Source of the DNA: Agrilactobacillus yilanensis
Lineage (GTDB): Bacteria; Bacillota; Bacilli; Lactobacillales; Lactobacillaceae
Assembly (NCBI RefSeq): GCF_003946725.1
Contig: NZ_RHOY01000018.1
Location: forward strand, 1-64,000
Reading direction: 5' to 3'
DNA length: 64,000 bases
The notes beneath the pieces are model-generated. The model saw only the letters and a program-made list of their open reading frames with translations. It searched no databases and was not told the DNA's origin. Made by a program: the position numbers and the translations under genes. Of the stretch, positions 29,155-38,060 are shown piece after piece (position 1 is the stretch's first letter; the number at the start of each line of letters is the position of its first letter).

Positions 29155-29907
29155 GTGACTGGATTAAAATTAGTTTTACCTGAATTTGAAGGTCCGTTAG
29201 ATTTATTACTTTATTTAATTAAAGCTTCAAAGATAGATATCTATGATATTCCCATTGCTGAGATCACCAATCAGTATCTAGCCTATTTGCATCAGATGAA
29301 TGTTATGAAGCTAGAGACGGTTGGTGACTATTTAGTTATGGCTTCAAATTTAATGGAAATCAAAAGTAAATTATTATTACCAAAACCAGAAATTTTGACA
29401 GAAGACGACCAAGTAATTGCAATGGATCCACGGGATGAATTGGTCAGTCAATTATTAAGTTATCAAGCTTATAAAACGGCTGCTGCGGATTTAAAGGCTA
29501 AAGAAGCTGCTCGGGCACAGTACCATGTAAAGTCAGCAACAACAGCGACAAATCGGTTAGACATTCCGTTACAAACCGGGGTTGTTTCCTTAAATCAGCT
29601 CCAGCAGACAATGAATCTAATTTTACAGCGGAAATTAGCTAAAGCACCGGTGAAACGGGCCATTAAGCGAGAGAATGTCTCGATTCGGGCACAGATCACT
29701 AAAATTTTAGATTATTTAAAAATGAATCAAGGTTTAGTTCAATTTTCCGCTTTATTAATCCCAGAGCCAGCAGATGCAACACAGGCTTTGGATGATACTG
29801 TAACAACTTTTTTAGCTGTACTAGAATTGGCTAAAAACGGGCAAGTAGATTGCCAGCAAAATGATTACCAAGATGATTTATGGATTCAAAAGCTAAAGGA
29901 GGCTTGA
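29155..29907 (+). CDS. scpA: Segregation and condensation protein A
   Basis: Kleisin subunit of the SMC-ScpA-ScpB condensin that compacts and segregates chromosomes. The 250-aa protein has the family N-terminus FEGPLDLLLYLIKASKIDIYD (first 20 residues diagnostic), the SNLMEIKSKLLLP helix that contacts SMC, and a C-terminal winged helix (about 170-250). It starts at GTG, with GAGG about 8 nt upstream, 2 nt after the ribT stop. scpB follows after 3 nt, so expression is coupled. Confidence 0.94.
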   Translation: MTGLKLVLPEFEGPLDLLLYLIKASKIDIYDIPIAEITNQYLAYLHQMNVMKLETVGDYLVMASNLMEIKSKLLLPKPEILTEDDQVIAMDPRDELVSQLLSYQAYKTAAADLKAKEAARAQYHVKSATTATNRLDIPLQTGVVSLNQLQQTMNLILQRKLAKAPVKRAIKRENVSIRAQITKILDYLKMNQGLVQFSALLIPEPADATQALDDTVTTFLAVLELAKNGQVDCQQNDYQDDLWIQKLKEA

Positions 29908-29910
29908 TTT

Positions 29911-30513
29911 TTGGACTATACCGCAGCGATACAAGCTTTATTATATGTTGCTGGTGATGACGGTACGACAGTGGATGTGTTGGCCCAAGCACTGGAGATG
30001 GATATTGCCCCAGTGCGTCAAACCATTGCAAAATTAAAGGCTAATTTAGCCGCTGATACAACCCAAGGGTTAGTCATTTTAGAACATGGCAAAATTATTA
30101 AACTTGCGACTAAACCGGAATTTTCAGCGGCTATTCAAAGTTTCTTATCCGGCAATGTGGGCCAGCATCTGAGTCAAGCCGCCCTAGAAGTTTTAGCAAT
30201 CATTGCTTACCAACAGCCCATCACCCGTTTAGAAATTGATGATGTGCGTGGCGTTAATAGTTCAGGCGCTTTACAAACGCTGATAGCCCGTCAGATGATT
30301 CAAGAAACTGGCCGTAAAGAAGTTCCTGGGAGACCAATTCTTTATGCTACCAGCGATTATTTCTTAGATTATTTTGGCTTAACCGATTTAAAACAACTGC
30401 CACCATTAACGGAAGTTGAAGGGACTGACGATACGGATGGTGCTGATGTGAATTTATTTTTTGATAAATTTCAAAATATTTTAAACGACGACAATAATGA
30501 TCAAGGAGTATAG
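29911..30513 (+). CDS. scpB: Segregation and condensation protein B
   Basis: Winged-helix partner of ScpA in the SMC condensin complex. The 200-aa protein begins YTAAIQALLYVAGDDG and carries the conserved LSQAALEVLAIIAYQQPITR segment and IRGVNSSGALQTL-like motif (here DDVRGVNSSGALQTL). The acidic tail after residue 170 (EGTDDTDGADVN) is probably disordered. It starts at TTG 29911 behind AAAGGAGG with 8-nt spacing; there is no alternative start nearby. It lies 3 nt after scpA and 3 nt before rluB, the typical Firmicutes trio. Confidence 0.94.
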   Translation: MDYTAAIQALLYVAGDDGTTVDVLAQALEMDIAPVRQTIAKLKANLAADTTQGLVILEHGKIIKLATKPEFSAAIQSFLSGNVGQHLSQAALEVLAIIAYQQPITRLEIDDVRGVNSSGALQTLIARQMIQETGRKEVPGRPILYATSDYFLDYFGLTDLKQLPPLTEVEGTDDTDGADVNLFFDKFQNILNDDNNDQGV

Positions 30514-30516
30514 AAG

Positions 30517-31254
30517 ATGAGTGAAGAACGGTTACAAAAAGTGATTGCCAACGCGGGTGTTGCTTCTAGACGTAAAGCGGAAGTTTTAATTACTGAAGGC
30601 CACGTTAAAGTTAACGGCCAAGTCGTTACCAAATTAGGGACTAAAGTAGACAGTGGGGATGAAGTTAGTGTAGATGGCTTACCCATTGAAAAAGAACGGC
30701 TGGCTTATTATTTATTTTATAAACCACGGGGCGTTATTAGCGCAGCGGCTGATGACAAGGGCCGTAAAATTGTAACAGATTATTTTAAAGATATACCACA
30801 GCGTCTCTATCCGGTAGGCCGCTTAGATTACGATACATCAGGTTTATTAATTATGACCAATGATGGTGATTTTGCGAACTTGCTCATGCATCCCCGTTAT
30901 GAAATTGAAAAAAGCTATGTGGCTAAGGTAGAAAATATTCCTACTGTGCAGGCTCAGATGCAGTTACGTAAAGGGGTTTATTTAGGCAAACGAAAAACTG
31001 CCCGGGCTCGAGTTAATATCATTTCAACGGATAAACGTAAAAGAACAGCGATTGTTCGATTAACGATTCATGAAGGTATGAATCATCAGGTCAAAAATAT
31101 GTTTAAAGCGGTGGGCAGTAATGTGGTTAAACTGTCTCGAGAATCGTTAGGCTTTTTAAATTTAGAGGGCTTAATTTCTGGTCAATATAGACCATTGACA
31201 CACCAAGAAGTTGATTTGTTAAAACAACAGGCACAAGGTAAGCAAATACGCTAA
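30517..31254 (+). CDS. rluB: 23S rRNA pseudouridine synthase RluB type
   Basis: Isomerises uridine to pseudouridine in 23S rRNA (position 2605 in E. coli numbering for RluB). The 245-aa protein has an N-terminal S4 RNA-binding domain (ERLQKVIANAGVASRRKAE), the RsuA-family catalytic motif with Asp in VGRLDYDTSGLLI (residues about 104-116), and the C-terminal IHEGMNHQVKNMF. The site specificity (RluB versus RluF/RsuA) is inferred from the position after scpAB. AAGGAG lies before the start. Confidence 0.92.
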   Translation: MSEERLQKVIANAGVASRRKAEVLITEGHVKVNGQVVTKLGTKVDSGDEVSVDGLPIEKERLAYYLFYKPRGVISAAADDKGRKIVTDYFKDIPQRLYPVGRLDYDTSGLLIMTNDGDFANLLMHPRYEIEKSYVAKVENIPTVQAQMQLRKGVYLGKRKTARARVNIISTDKRKRTAIVRLTIHEGMNHQVKNMFKAVGSNVVKLSRESLGFLNLEGLISGQYRPLTHQEVDLLKQQAQGKQIR

Positions 31255-31263
31255 ATAAAGCGC

Positions 31264-31292
31264 TTGCTTTTTTTGAAGACCTTTGCTAGACT
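31264..31292 (+). promoter_or_regulatory. Promoter of the FMN riboswitch-ribU transcript
   Basis: TTGCTT (31264-31269), a 17-bp spacer and TAGACT (31287-31292), about 25 bp before the aptamer. Confidence 0.65.
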
Positions 31293-31314
31293 AAAACTGT
31301 AATTGAATAACTGA

Positions 31315-31427
31315 TTGTCTTCAGGGCAGGGTGCAATTCCCGACCGGCGGTATAGTCCGCTACCCACATTGTGGCTGATTTGGTGTAATTCCAAAACCGA
31401 TAGTATAGTCTAGCTGGAAGAAGATAG
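31315..31427 (+). ncRNA. FMN riboswitch (RFN element)
   Basis: The leader holds the hallmark RFN blocks in order: CAGGGCAGGGTGCAATTCCC, GACCGGCGGTATAG, the CTGATTTGGTGTAATTCC block with CAAAACCGATAGTATAGTC, and the closing GGAAGAAGAT. FMN binding would favour the downstream hairpin at 31453-31492 and stop transcription into ribU, so the vitamin importer is made only when FMN is short. Confidence 0.95.
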
Positions 31428-31452
31428 AGTTTATTTTGTATGTATATACGTG

Positions 31453-31492
31453 ATAGCTCATCCCCTGATTATTTGGCGGATGAGCTATTTTA
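31453..31492 (+). terminator. Riboswitch expression-platform terminator
   Basis: ATAGCTCATCC (31453-31463) pairs perfectly with GGATGAGCTAT (31478-31488), followed by a short T-run, between the aptamer and ribU. Confidence 0.85.
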
Positions 31493-31554
31493 ATGAACTG
31501 AAGACTTAACCACCCATTCATTTACCAAACTAGATTTAATTGATGGAGGTCTTG

Positions 31555-32133
31555 ATGGTGCAAAGTACAAAGATCAAGAGATTAGTTGGTATCGCGATGA
31601 TGGCCGCAATTGCTTACGTGGTAATGTTTTTTGAATTTCCACTGATTCCGGCTTTTGGGTATTTAAAAACAGATTTAAGCGATCTAATCGTTTTAATTGG
31701 GACATTTATTTACGGCCCAGTTGGTGGAATTGCGATCGCAACATTACGGTCAACCCTGCACTTTATTACAACCGGTGCTAATGTTGCCAGTTTGATCGGG
31801 GATGTGGCCAGCGTTTTAGCTTCAATCACATTCTTATTACCGATGTATTTCATGCTTCGCAAGGGCAGCAATCCAAGACGACAAATTTTTGCATCTGGGA
31901 CAGCAACCATTCTTTTAGCAGCCGTAATGGGCTTTTTGAACTTAATTATCATTACCCCGTTATATATGAGCGTTTTGGGGATGAGCTTAGGAATGGCCAT
32001 TGGTAAATACGTATTATTTGTTGTAGTACCATTTAACTTAATTAAAGGGGTCATTTTAAGCGCCGTCTTCAGTGTCGTTTATGTGAAGATGATGCCTTGG
32101 GTTAAAAACCAGGCTGCCGCTTTTAGACACTAA
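31555..32133 (+). CDS. ribU: ECF riboflavin transporter S component RibU
   Basis: Membrane substrate-binding component that captures riboflavin and works with the shared ECF energising module (EcfA, EcfA', EcfT, encoded elsewhere). The protein of about 192 aa has five to six hydrophobic helices, with MMAAIAYVVMFFEFPLIP in helix 1 and FGYLKTDLSDLIVLIGTFIYGP, the region that contacts the flavin in this family. GGAGGT ends 4 nt before ATG 31555 and 7 nt before GTG 31558, so the start could be either. The FMN riboswitch directly upstream confirms the substrate. Confidence 0.93.
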   Translation: MVQSTKIKRLVGIAMMAAIAYVVMFFEFPLIPAFGYLKTDLSDLIVLIGTFIYGPVGGIAIATLRSTLHFITTGANVASLIGDVASVLASITFLLPMYFMLRKGSNPRRQIFASGTATILLAAVMGFLNLIIITPLYMSVLGMSLGMAIGKYVLFVVVPFNLIKGVILSAVFSVVYVKMMPWVKNQAAAFRH

Positions 32134-32136
32134 ACC

Positions 32137-32184
32137 AAAAAAGCTCAAGTGCACTGAAAAAATAGTGTACTTGAGCTTTTTTTT
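32137..32184 (+). terminator. Terminator of ribU
   Basis: AAAAAAGCTCAAGTGCACT pairs with AGTGTACTTGAGCTTTTTT, with a long T-run. Confidence 0.9.
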
Positions 32185-32235
32185 TGCGGTTAAAAGGGCA
32201 GCGATAGCTATAGATACAACTTCAATTACTAGTGC

Positions 32236-32269
32236 TTGCCTGTTATACTTATTGGAGTTAAACAGGCAA
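32236..32269. terminator. Perfect 9-bp inverted repeat after the ferredoxin gene
   Basis: TTGCCTGTT (32236-32244) and AACAGGCAA (32261-32269) are perfectly complementary and lie 9 bp beyond the ferredoxin stop codon. There is no clean T-run on the minus strand, so it may be a weak terminator or an RNA-stabilising hairpin. Confidence 0.4.
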
Positions 32270-32277
32270 TTATTTGA

Positions 32278-32502
32278 CTACTCGGTAAAAGGGGTATTTT
32301 GGCGTTTAATGGCACCGGTGGGACACTTTTGATAGGCGGCTTTAAAATTAGTGTACTGTGCCGTTGGTATTTCAACAGTGCCTTGATTATGATCCAGTTT
32401 ACAAAAGGCAATACCTTGCGGATCATAGTCAAATAATTCAGGGGCCTTTAATTGACAAAGGCCACAAGCAATACAATCAATTTGACACACTTTAGTATAC
32501 AA
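32278..32502 (-). CDS. fer: Ferredoxin, single [4Fe-4S] cluster
   Basis: Small electron carrier of 74 aa. It has the cluster motif C-I-A-C-G-L-C near residues 9-15 and the distal KCPTGAI cysteine near residue 62, the four-Cys set of Bacillus-type Fer. I place the start at TTG 32502, where AAAGGAG gives 8-nt spacing; an upstream in-frame extension lacks a site. It diverges from the ypbB-like gene, and fer-ypbB-recQ-ypbE is the Bacillus order. The redox partner is not evident here. Confidence 0.88.
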   Translation of the reverse strand: MYTKVCQIDCIACGLCQLKAPELFDYDPQGIAFCKLDHNQGTVEIPTAQYTNFKAAYQKCPTGAIKRQNTPFTE

Positions 32503-32539
32503 ATTTACAGCTCCTTTATATTTAGAAAGTGAGATTAAT

Positions 32540-33508
32540 ATGATCACAACCGATTTATTAAGATTTTTTAGTACCGATCCTCAGCGGGTAAAACCGATTT
32601 ATTATACTTTACGAGGCAAAAAGACATTTTCTAATTTATTGGCCGCTAAGAAACATGGTTATTTAATATATTTTCACAGTGCCGCTGATTTAACTTGGGG
32701 ACAGTTTGAGCATCACATAGGTCAACTGCAGCGAGAACAGCTGATTCAACCAGTTTCAAAAAATGAATGGTGTTTAACAGCAAAAGGCCAGGCGTGGTGC
32801 GTACAGCAACCACCGTTTTTAACGAAATACTATAACGGGTTGACAATGCCTAAGCTAAATGTTGCGTTAGCCCAGTTACACTTAGCGATTCAAGTCCTTT
32901 CCCAATTTCAACATAAAAACAAACAGTATTTCCCAGTCGTTACTGATTTTAGTATTCAATGGCAAGTCCGTCAATGGTTTCAAAGGGTCAAGCGTACAGA
33001 AAATTTAAGTCAACGTTTTGAACAAGAGCTGACGCATTGGTTCACATTACTGCCATCAGCCCAAAGTAATTTTGTGGCGGCTAATTTTTCCGGCTATCAG
33101 TTTGGTTTCAGTCAAGCGCAATTGGCAACACGATTTAAGTATAGTGCTTATGATGGGACTTTAGTACAGTTAGATGCCATAGCCTGTTTATTACTGCAAT
33201 TGCAGCAGGTCCCCAAAAATTGGCCTTTGTGCCAGCAGTTACTGCCATCAGAAGCTTTTTTGCAGTTACCATTAAGTCGAAGTACCAAGGCCACTTATGC
33301 TTTATTTCAACAAGGGCTGACACTTAGTCAAATCTGCCAAAGCCGTCGGTTGAAGGCCGGAACTGTCCGGGAACATTTATTAGAAGCGGCGTTATTAATA
33401 CCGGATTTTGACGTCACAACACTGCTTAAGAGAAATGATTTAGCCGCAGATATCTACTTTACAGATCGATTAAATGAAATTTTGGAGTTGAATAAACATG
33501 AGTGTTGA
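32540..33508 (+). CDS. YpbB-like helix-turn-helix protein upstream of recQ
   Basis: A 322-aa protein of the YpbB family, whose genes sit next to recQ in Firmicutes. The body is Gln-rich and helical without clear motifs. The C-terminal part (about 255-315: [25 protein letters not shown], of which [16 protein letters not shown] is the key stretch, then [13 protein letters not shown]) looks like the helicase-associated helix-turn-helix found at the C-terminus of some RecQ proteins. A role as RecQ partner is inferred from this and from the 11-nt overlap with recQ. Exact function is unknown. Confidence 0.75.
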   Translation: MITTDLLRFFSTDPQRVKPIYYTLRGKKTFSNLLAAKKHGYLIYFHSAADLTWGQFEHHIGQLQREQLIQPVSKNEWCLTAKGQAWCVQQPPFLTKYYNGLTMPKLNVALAQLHLAIQVLSQFQHKNKQYFPVVTDFSIQWQVRQWFQRVKRTENLSQRFEQELTHWFTLLPSAQSNFVAANFSGYQFGFSQAQLATRFKYSAYDGTLVQLDAIACLLLQLQQVPKNWPLCQQLLPSEAFLQLPLSRSTKATYALFQQGLTLSQICQSRRLKAGTVREHLLEAALLIPDFDVTTLLKRNDLAADIYFTDRLNEILELNKHEC

Positions 33509-34958
33509 TTTACTGGCGGCATTGGAGCAGAAATTTGGCTATTATGAGTTTCGGCCAGGACAACAGGCGATTATTGAAAATATATTGCAGGGTCAGGATA
33601 CATTGGGAATTTTGCCCACCGGCTCAGGTAAGTCATTGTGTTATCAATTACCGGCCTATATTCAGCAGGGGCTGACGATTATTGTGTCACCGTTAATTTC
33701 GTTAATGCAAGATCAAGTGGCTCAGTTGCAATTGCAAGGAGAAAAACAAAGTATTGCGTTAAATTCAACATTAAATTGGTCGGCACAAAAATTCGTTTTA
33801 ACGCATTTGAAAAATTATCGTTTCCTCTTCAGTGCCCCAGAAACATTGAATCGGCCAGATGTATTGGCAGCTTTGTGCCAAGTAAACATTCAGACTTTAG
33901 TCATTGATGAAGCCCATTGTATTTCTCAATGGGGCGTAGATTTTAGACCCAGCTATTTAAAATTAGGCGCCATTCGCCAGCAGCTGCAGCCTAAAGCAAC
34001 ATTGATGCTGACGGCTACAGCCACGCCAAAAGTGCAGCAGGATATTTTAGAAAAATTAGCGTTGCCAAAAGCCCAAAAGGTTATTTATAGTGTGGATCGG
34101 CCAAATATCTTTTTTGATGTGATTCAATGTGCAGATCGACAAGCCAAGCAGGCGCAACTCTTAACCTTGATCCATCAACTCCAGCTGCCAGGTATTATTT
34201 ATTTTTCCAGCCGTCAAAGTGCAGAAACAATGGCACAGTTAATTCAGCAGCAATGTCATATTCCAACCGCCTTTTACCATGGGGCTTTAAGTACAAAGGA
34301 TCGTTATTTAATTCAACAGCGATTTATGACGGGTGAATTAAAAGTAATTTGTGCTACCAATGCATTTGGGATGGGGATTAATAAAGCTGATATTCGCTTT
34401 GTAATCCATTATCATGCGCCAGTGAGTTTTGAAAGTTATCTTCAAGAAGTGGGGCGAGCGGGGCGAGATGGGCATCAAAGTATTGCGATCTTATTAACGC
34501 TACCGGATGAATCTGGTCGCCAAGCCCGCTTATTGGAAATGGGGTTACCAACGCCAGTGATGGTAAAAGCCTTTTTTAAACGGCCAGACAGGTTTAAGAA
34601 CAGTCCAGAACCGGCGTTTGAATTGTTAAATCAGCTTTATAGAAATCGATTCACGGAATCAGAAGTGACACAAATGCTAGAAAATAAACGTCGTGAAAAA
34701 AATGAAAGTTTGTGGGCTTTTAATCGGTTTGTTAATTTAACAACTTGTCGGCGACAGCATTTAGTGCATTATTTTGGTGAACAGCAGCGTATTGTTCATG
34801 ATGATCAGTGCTGTGCGCTAGGGTTTGATACAGCGATTACGGCAACTTTAGAAAAATTAAAGCTTTATCATCTCAATGTAGAAGAAGTCCCGTCAGACGC
34901 CGATTTAAACTTAGATACTTTGGAATGGCCGCAAGTCTTAAAGCATATTTTTGAATAA
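33498..34958 (+). CDS. recQ: RecQ-family ATP-dependent DNA helicase (short form)
   Basis: 3'-5' superfamily-2 DNA helicase for recombination and fork repair. Motifs in order: YEFRPGQQAII (motif 0), PTGSGKSLCYQLPA (I), VSPLISLMQDQV (Ia), DEAHCISQWG (II), LTATATP (III), VICATNAFGMGINKADIRFVIHY (V region), EVGRAGRDG (VI). At 486 aa it lacks the C-terminal HRDC domain of full RecQ and resembles the RecS/YpbC short form; a cysteine cluster near residues 418-440 (TTCRRQHLVHYF, DDQCCAL) may bind zinc. It overlaps the YpbB-like gene by 11 nt. Confidence 0.9.
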   Translation: MSVDLLAALEQKFGYYEFRPGQQAIIENILQGQDTLGILPTGSGKSLCYQLPAYIQQGLTIIVSPLISLMQDQVAQLQLQGEKQSIALNSTLNWSAQKFVLTHLKNYRFLFSAPETLNRPDVLAALCQVNIQTLVIDEAHCISQWGVDFRPSYLKLGAIRQQLQPKATLMLTATATPKVQQDILEKLALPKAQKVIYSVDRPNIFFDVIQCADRQAKQAQLLTLIHQLQLPGIIYFSSRQSAETMAQLIQQQCHIPTAFYHGALSTKDRYLIQQRFMTGELKVICATNAFGMGINKADIRFVIHYHAPVSFESYLQEVGRAGRDGHQSIAILLTLPDESGRQARLLEMGLPTPVMVKAFFKRPDRFKNSPEPAFELLNQLYRNRFTESEVTQMLENKRREKNESLWAFNRFVNLTTCRRQHLVHYFGEQQRIVHDDQCCALGFDTAITATLEKLKLYHLNVEEVPSDADLNLDTLEWPQVLKHIFE

Positions 34959-34959
34959 C

Positions 34960-34987
34960 TTTAAAATTATTTAAAAATTGATATGAT
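34960..34987 (+). promoter_or_regulatory. Promoter of the LysM protein gene
   Basis: TTTAAA (34960-34965), a 16-bp spacer and TATGAT (34982-34987), 34 bp before the start codon. Confidence 0.5.
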
Positions 34988-35021
34988 ACAATTAAATGAG
35001 ACGAATTTAGGAGGACCATCA

Positions 35022-35867
35022 ATGAGCGACGATAATAAAAAACAAGATGAAAAGGATCTAAAAGCGTCAGACGCCACTGAATCTGAAGCGACGCCAAAGA
35101 CGACGGCAACATCAGAAACAGAAACAAAGGCCGCAGAAACTGAATCCGCAGCTGGGGCAGCGGCCGCAGATGAAACGGCCAAAGACGATGATGCCACAGC
35201 CGATGCCCAAGAACCGTGGGAAAAACAATTTGATGAAGACAGCAGTCTTTCACGAGTAGCCCATAAGAAAAAAGAAAAAAATAATACGTTTTTTGTAGTG
35301 GGGCTAACGGTATTGTTATTGGTGGTTATGTCGATTCCAGTGGGTTATTACATTGTGAATATGAACAAACCGGCACAATCTAGCGGTAATAGCAATAAAA
35401 TTGTAGTAAGCTCATCTAAAAAATCAAATTCTGAATCGGCTTCTTTATCTAGATCACGTTCAGAAAGCAAAGCCAAGGCTAAAAAGGCATCTATTGCCAG
35501 CTCTAAAAAAGCGGCTGAAAGTCAAAGTGCCCAAATTAAATCCCAAGCTGCAGCTGATTCTCAAGCGGCTGCTGAATCTCAAGCTCAAGCAGATGCCCAG
35601 GCTGCCGCACAGTCGAGTCAACAAGCTGCCGCACAATCGCAAGCGGCTGCTTCTAGCAGTTCAGCCCAAGCGGCCCAAGATGCGGCCAGTTCGCAAGCTG
35701 CTTCCAGTAGTACCTCAGCCAGTGCCGGTTATCACACGGTTCAAAAGGGTGAAAACTTGTATCGAATTGCTGTGAATAACGGCTTGACGTTAAGTGAACT
35801 GTTACAATTAAATGGTTTGTCTTCAGGATCTAGCATTTCACCTGGTCAGCAATTACGGGTAAAATAA
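35022..35867 (+). CDS. Membrane-anchored LysM protein (YpbE-like)
   Basis: A 281-aa type II membrane protein. Residues 1-85 are an acidic, Thr/Ala/Glu-rich cytoplasmic tail; 88-110 form one transmembrane helix (FFVVGLTVLLLVVMSIPVGYY); 115-235 are an extracellular Ser/Ala/Gln/Lys low-complexity stalk; 237-281 are one LysM domain (YHTVQKGENLYRIAVNNG, PGQQLRVK) that should bind peptidoglycan. No catalytic domain is present, so it is probably a wall-tethering protein. ATG 35022 has AGGAGGA upstream. It follows recQ, as ypbE does in Bacillus. Confidence 0.85.
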   Translation: MSDDNKKQDEKDLKASDATESEATPKTTATSETETKAAETESAAGAAAADETAKDDDATADAQEPWEKQFDEDSSLSRVAHKKKEKNNTFFVVGLTVLLLVVMSIPVGYYIVNMNKPAQSSGNSNKIVVSSSKKSNSESASLSRSRSESKAKAKKASIASSKKAAESQSAQIKSQAAADSQAAAESQAQADAQAAAQSSQQAAAQSQAAASSSSAQAAQDAASSQAASSSTSASAGYHTVQKGENLYRIAVNNGLTLSELLQLNGLSSGSSISPGQQLRVK

Positions 35868-35948
35868 TAAAGATAGGCCAATCAAATAAACTATAAGTGC
35901 GTTTTAAAGTATCAAGCAAAACGGCTTGTAAAACGGGGAGATTAGATT

Positions 35949-36614
35949 TTGAAAATTGCCATTGATGGCCCGGCTTCCGCAGGAAAGAGCACGATTTCTA
36001 AACTTGTGGCCCAGGCTTTGGACTTTACGTATTTAGACACAGGTGCCATGTATCGGGCAACGACTTACTTAGCGCTGCAGCAAAAAATTGCCTTAGATGA
36101 TGCCCCTAAAATTGCCCAGGCTTTGGCTAAAGCGACAATTGACTTTCAAAATGGACCGGAAAATGATCAAAAAGTATTTTTGAATGGTGAAGATATTACA
36201 GAAGTCATTCGCTCTGCTGAAGTTACGGGCTTAGTGTCACAAGTGGCTGCTTTACCAGAAGTCAGACAGACGCTTGTCCAACAGCAACGTCAAATTGCGG
36301 ATCGGACGAATATTGTGATGGACGGTCGAGACATTGGCACAACGGTTTTACCGGATGCAGAAGTTAAAATATTTATGACGGCCAGCGTATTACGGCGCGC
36401 ACAACGGCGTTATAAGGAAAATATTGCTAAAGGGATGACAACTTCTTTGGAAACGATAAAAACAGATATTGAACATCGTGATTACAAAGACAGTCATCGC
36501 GCCGTATCACCGCTACGACAAGCAGAAGATGCGATTGTCGTTGATACATCAGATTTAAATATCGAACAATCTACGGCTAAAATCCTTGGAATAATTCGGC
36601 AAAAAATGAATTGA
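35949..36614 (+). CDS. cmk: Cytidylate kinase
   Basis: Phosphorylates CMP/dCMP to the diphosphates, needed for nucleotide recycling. The 221-aa protein shows the P-loop IDGPASAGKSTISK at residues 4-17, the CMP-binding DTGAMYR and the long CMP domain, plus VMDGRDIGTTVLP and the lid R-R-x-x-R. It starts at TTG 35949 with GGGGAG about 9 nt upstream, and no ATG is close. cmk-rpsA-der-hup is the conserved Firmicutes order. Confidence 0.95.
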   Translation: MKIAIDGPASAGKSTISKLVAQALDFTYLDTGAMYRATTYLALQQKIALDDAPKIAQALAKATIDFQNGPENDQKVFLNGEDITEVIRSAEVTGLVSQVAALPEVRQTLVQQQRQIADRTNIVMDGRDIGTTVLPDAEVKIFMTASVLRRAQRRYKENIAKGMTTSLETIKTDIEHRDYKDSHRAVSPLRQAEDAIVVDTSDLNIEQSTAKILGIIRQKMN

Positions 36615-36700
36615 TTCTTATTTTTTATTCTTTTTTCTGGTAAAACGCATGAATTTCAAGTAGAATAGTACCGTAGTTAGTCGCAAGGAGGATTTTAGTT

Positions 36701-37951
36701 ATGAGCGAAGATGCAAACACGAACAATAATAAGGAATTAATGGAAGATGCTTTAAACAGTGTCCACGAAGTGAAAATTGGGGACGTAGTTGTCGGTGAAG
36801 TATTAGCTATTGACGACGGTCAATTAATCGTTGGTATCGAAGGTACAGGTGTTGAAGGGGTTGTTCCTTTAAAGGAATTAACTGCTGATTCAAGTGCAGA
36901 TATCAAAGATCAAGCTAATGTCGGTGACAAACTAGACTTAGTTGTAATTTCTTCAATGGGCAAGGATAAAGAAAACGGGAGTTATCTATTATCTAAGCGT
37001 CGTCTAGAAGCTCGTAAAGTATGGGATGAAATCGAACAAGAATTCAAAGATGGCAAAACAATCACAGCAACAGTTACTAACGTGGTTAAGGGTGGTTTAG
37101 TAGTAGACGCTGGTGTCCGTGGCTTTATTCCAGCTTCTATGGTTGAAGACCATTACGTTGAAGATTTAAATGCTTATAAAGGTAAGTCATTAGAACTTCA
37201 AATTATGGAAATTGAACCAAGCGAAAATCGTTTGATTTTATCTCATAGAGCGATTGTAGAAAAAGAAAAAGAATCTCAAAAAGCTGACGTTATGGCTAAA
37301 TTAGTGCCTGGTGATACAGTTGATGGGAAAGTTGCACGTTTAACAAACTTTGGTGCCTTTGTTGATTTAGGCGGTGTAGACGGGTTAGTCCATGTTTCTG
37401 AAATTTCTTATGATCATGTTGACCAACCTTCTGATGTCTTAAAAGTAGGTCAAGAAGTTAAAGTTAAAGTCTTAAACGTAGATTCTGAAAAAGAAAGAAT
37501 TTCACTATCTATCAAAGCAACTTTACCTGAACCATGGACAAACATCGAAGATAAGGCCCCAGTTGGCGCTATCTTGGATGGTGAAGTTCGTCGTTTAACA
37601 ACATTTGGTGCTTTTGTGGAAGTATTCCCTGGCGTGGAAGGCTTAGTACACATTTCACAAATTTCACACAAACATATTGCAACACCAAATGATGTTTTAA
37701 AAGAAGGCCAAGATGTTAAAGTTAAAGTTTTGAGTGTTGATCCTGCTCAACATCGTTTAGCTTTATCTATCAAAGCTTTGGAAGAACCTGAACAAGGTGA
37801 TACTGAAGCTCAAAAGCCTGCAGCAAAACCAGCACCTAAAGCTGAACCAAAAAACAATGTTGTCTCAACAGATGATGACGATAGCGGCTTTAGTATTGGC
37901 GAAATGATCGGTGACGCTTTAAAACAAAGCACCGATGACGATAAAGATTAA
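36701..37951 (+). CDS. rpsA: 30S ribosomal protein S1 homologue
   Basis: RNA-binding protein with four S1 OB-fold repeats at residues about 22-95, 112-185, 202-275 and 288-362. Repeats 3 and 4 are the canonical ones (TNFGAFVDLGGVDGLVHVSEIS and TTFGAFVEVFPGVEGLVHIS are their cores). The Pro/Ala/Lys and acidic tail (about 365-416) should be disordered. Low-GC Gram-positive S1 proteins are shorter than the six-repeat E. coli protein, and their role in translation initiation is less strict. AAGGAGG lies before ATG. A terminator follows. Confidence 0.93.
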   Translation: MSEDANTNNNKELMEDALNSVHEVKIGDVVVGEVLAIDDGQLIVGIEGTGVEGVVPLKELTADSSADIKDQANVGDKLDLVVISSMGKDKENGSYLLSKRRLEARKVWDEIEQEFKDGKTITATVTNVVKGGLVVDAGVRGFIPASMVEDHYVEDLNAYKGKSLELQIMEIEPSENRLILSHRAIVEKEKESQKADVMAKLVPGDTVDGKVARLTNFGAFVDLGGVDGLVHVSEISYDHVDQPSDVLKVGQEVKVKVLNVDSEKERISLSIKATLPEPWTNIEDKAPVGAILDGEVRRLTTFGAFVEVFPGVEGLVHISQISHKHIATPNDVLKEGQDVKVKVLSVDPAQHRLALSIKALEEPEQGDTEAQKPAAKPAPKAEPKNNVVSTDDDDSGFSIGEMIGDALKQSTDDDKD

Positions 37952-37970
37952 TCGTTAGTTTTTAATGATT

Positions 37971-38018
37971 GAGAGGGTGGGACAAAACAATTTGTTTTGA
38001 ATCGCCCTCTTAGTTTTT
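37971..38018 (+). terminator. Terminator of rpsA
   Basis: GAGGGTG / CGCCCTC outer stem with an inner CAAAACAA / TTGTTTTG stem, followed by a T-run. This layout is common in lactobacilli. Confidence 0.75.
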
Positions 38019-38060
38019 GGCATAAATTAGAAATGATATAAAGGAACTAGAGGTGATAAG

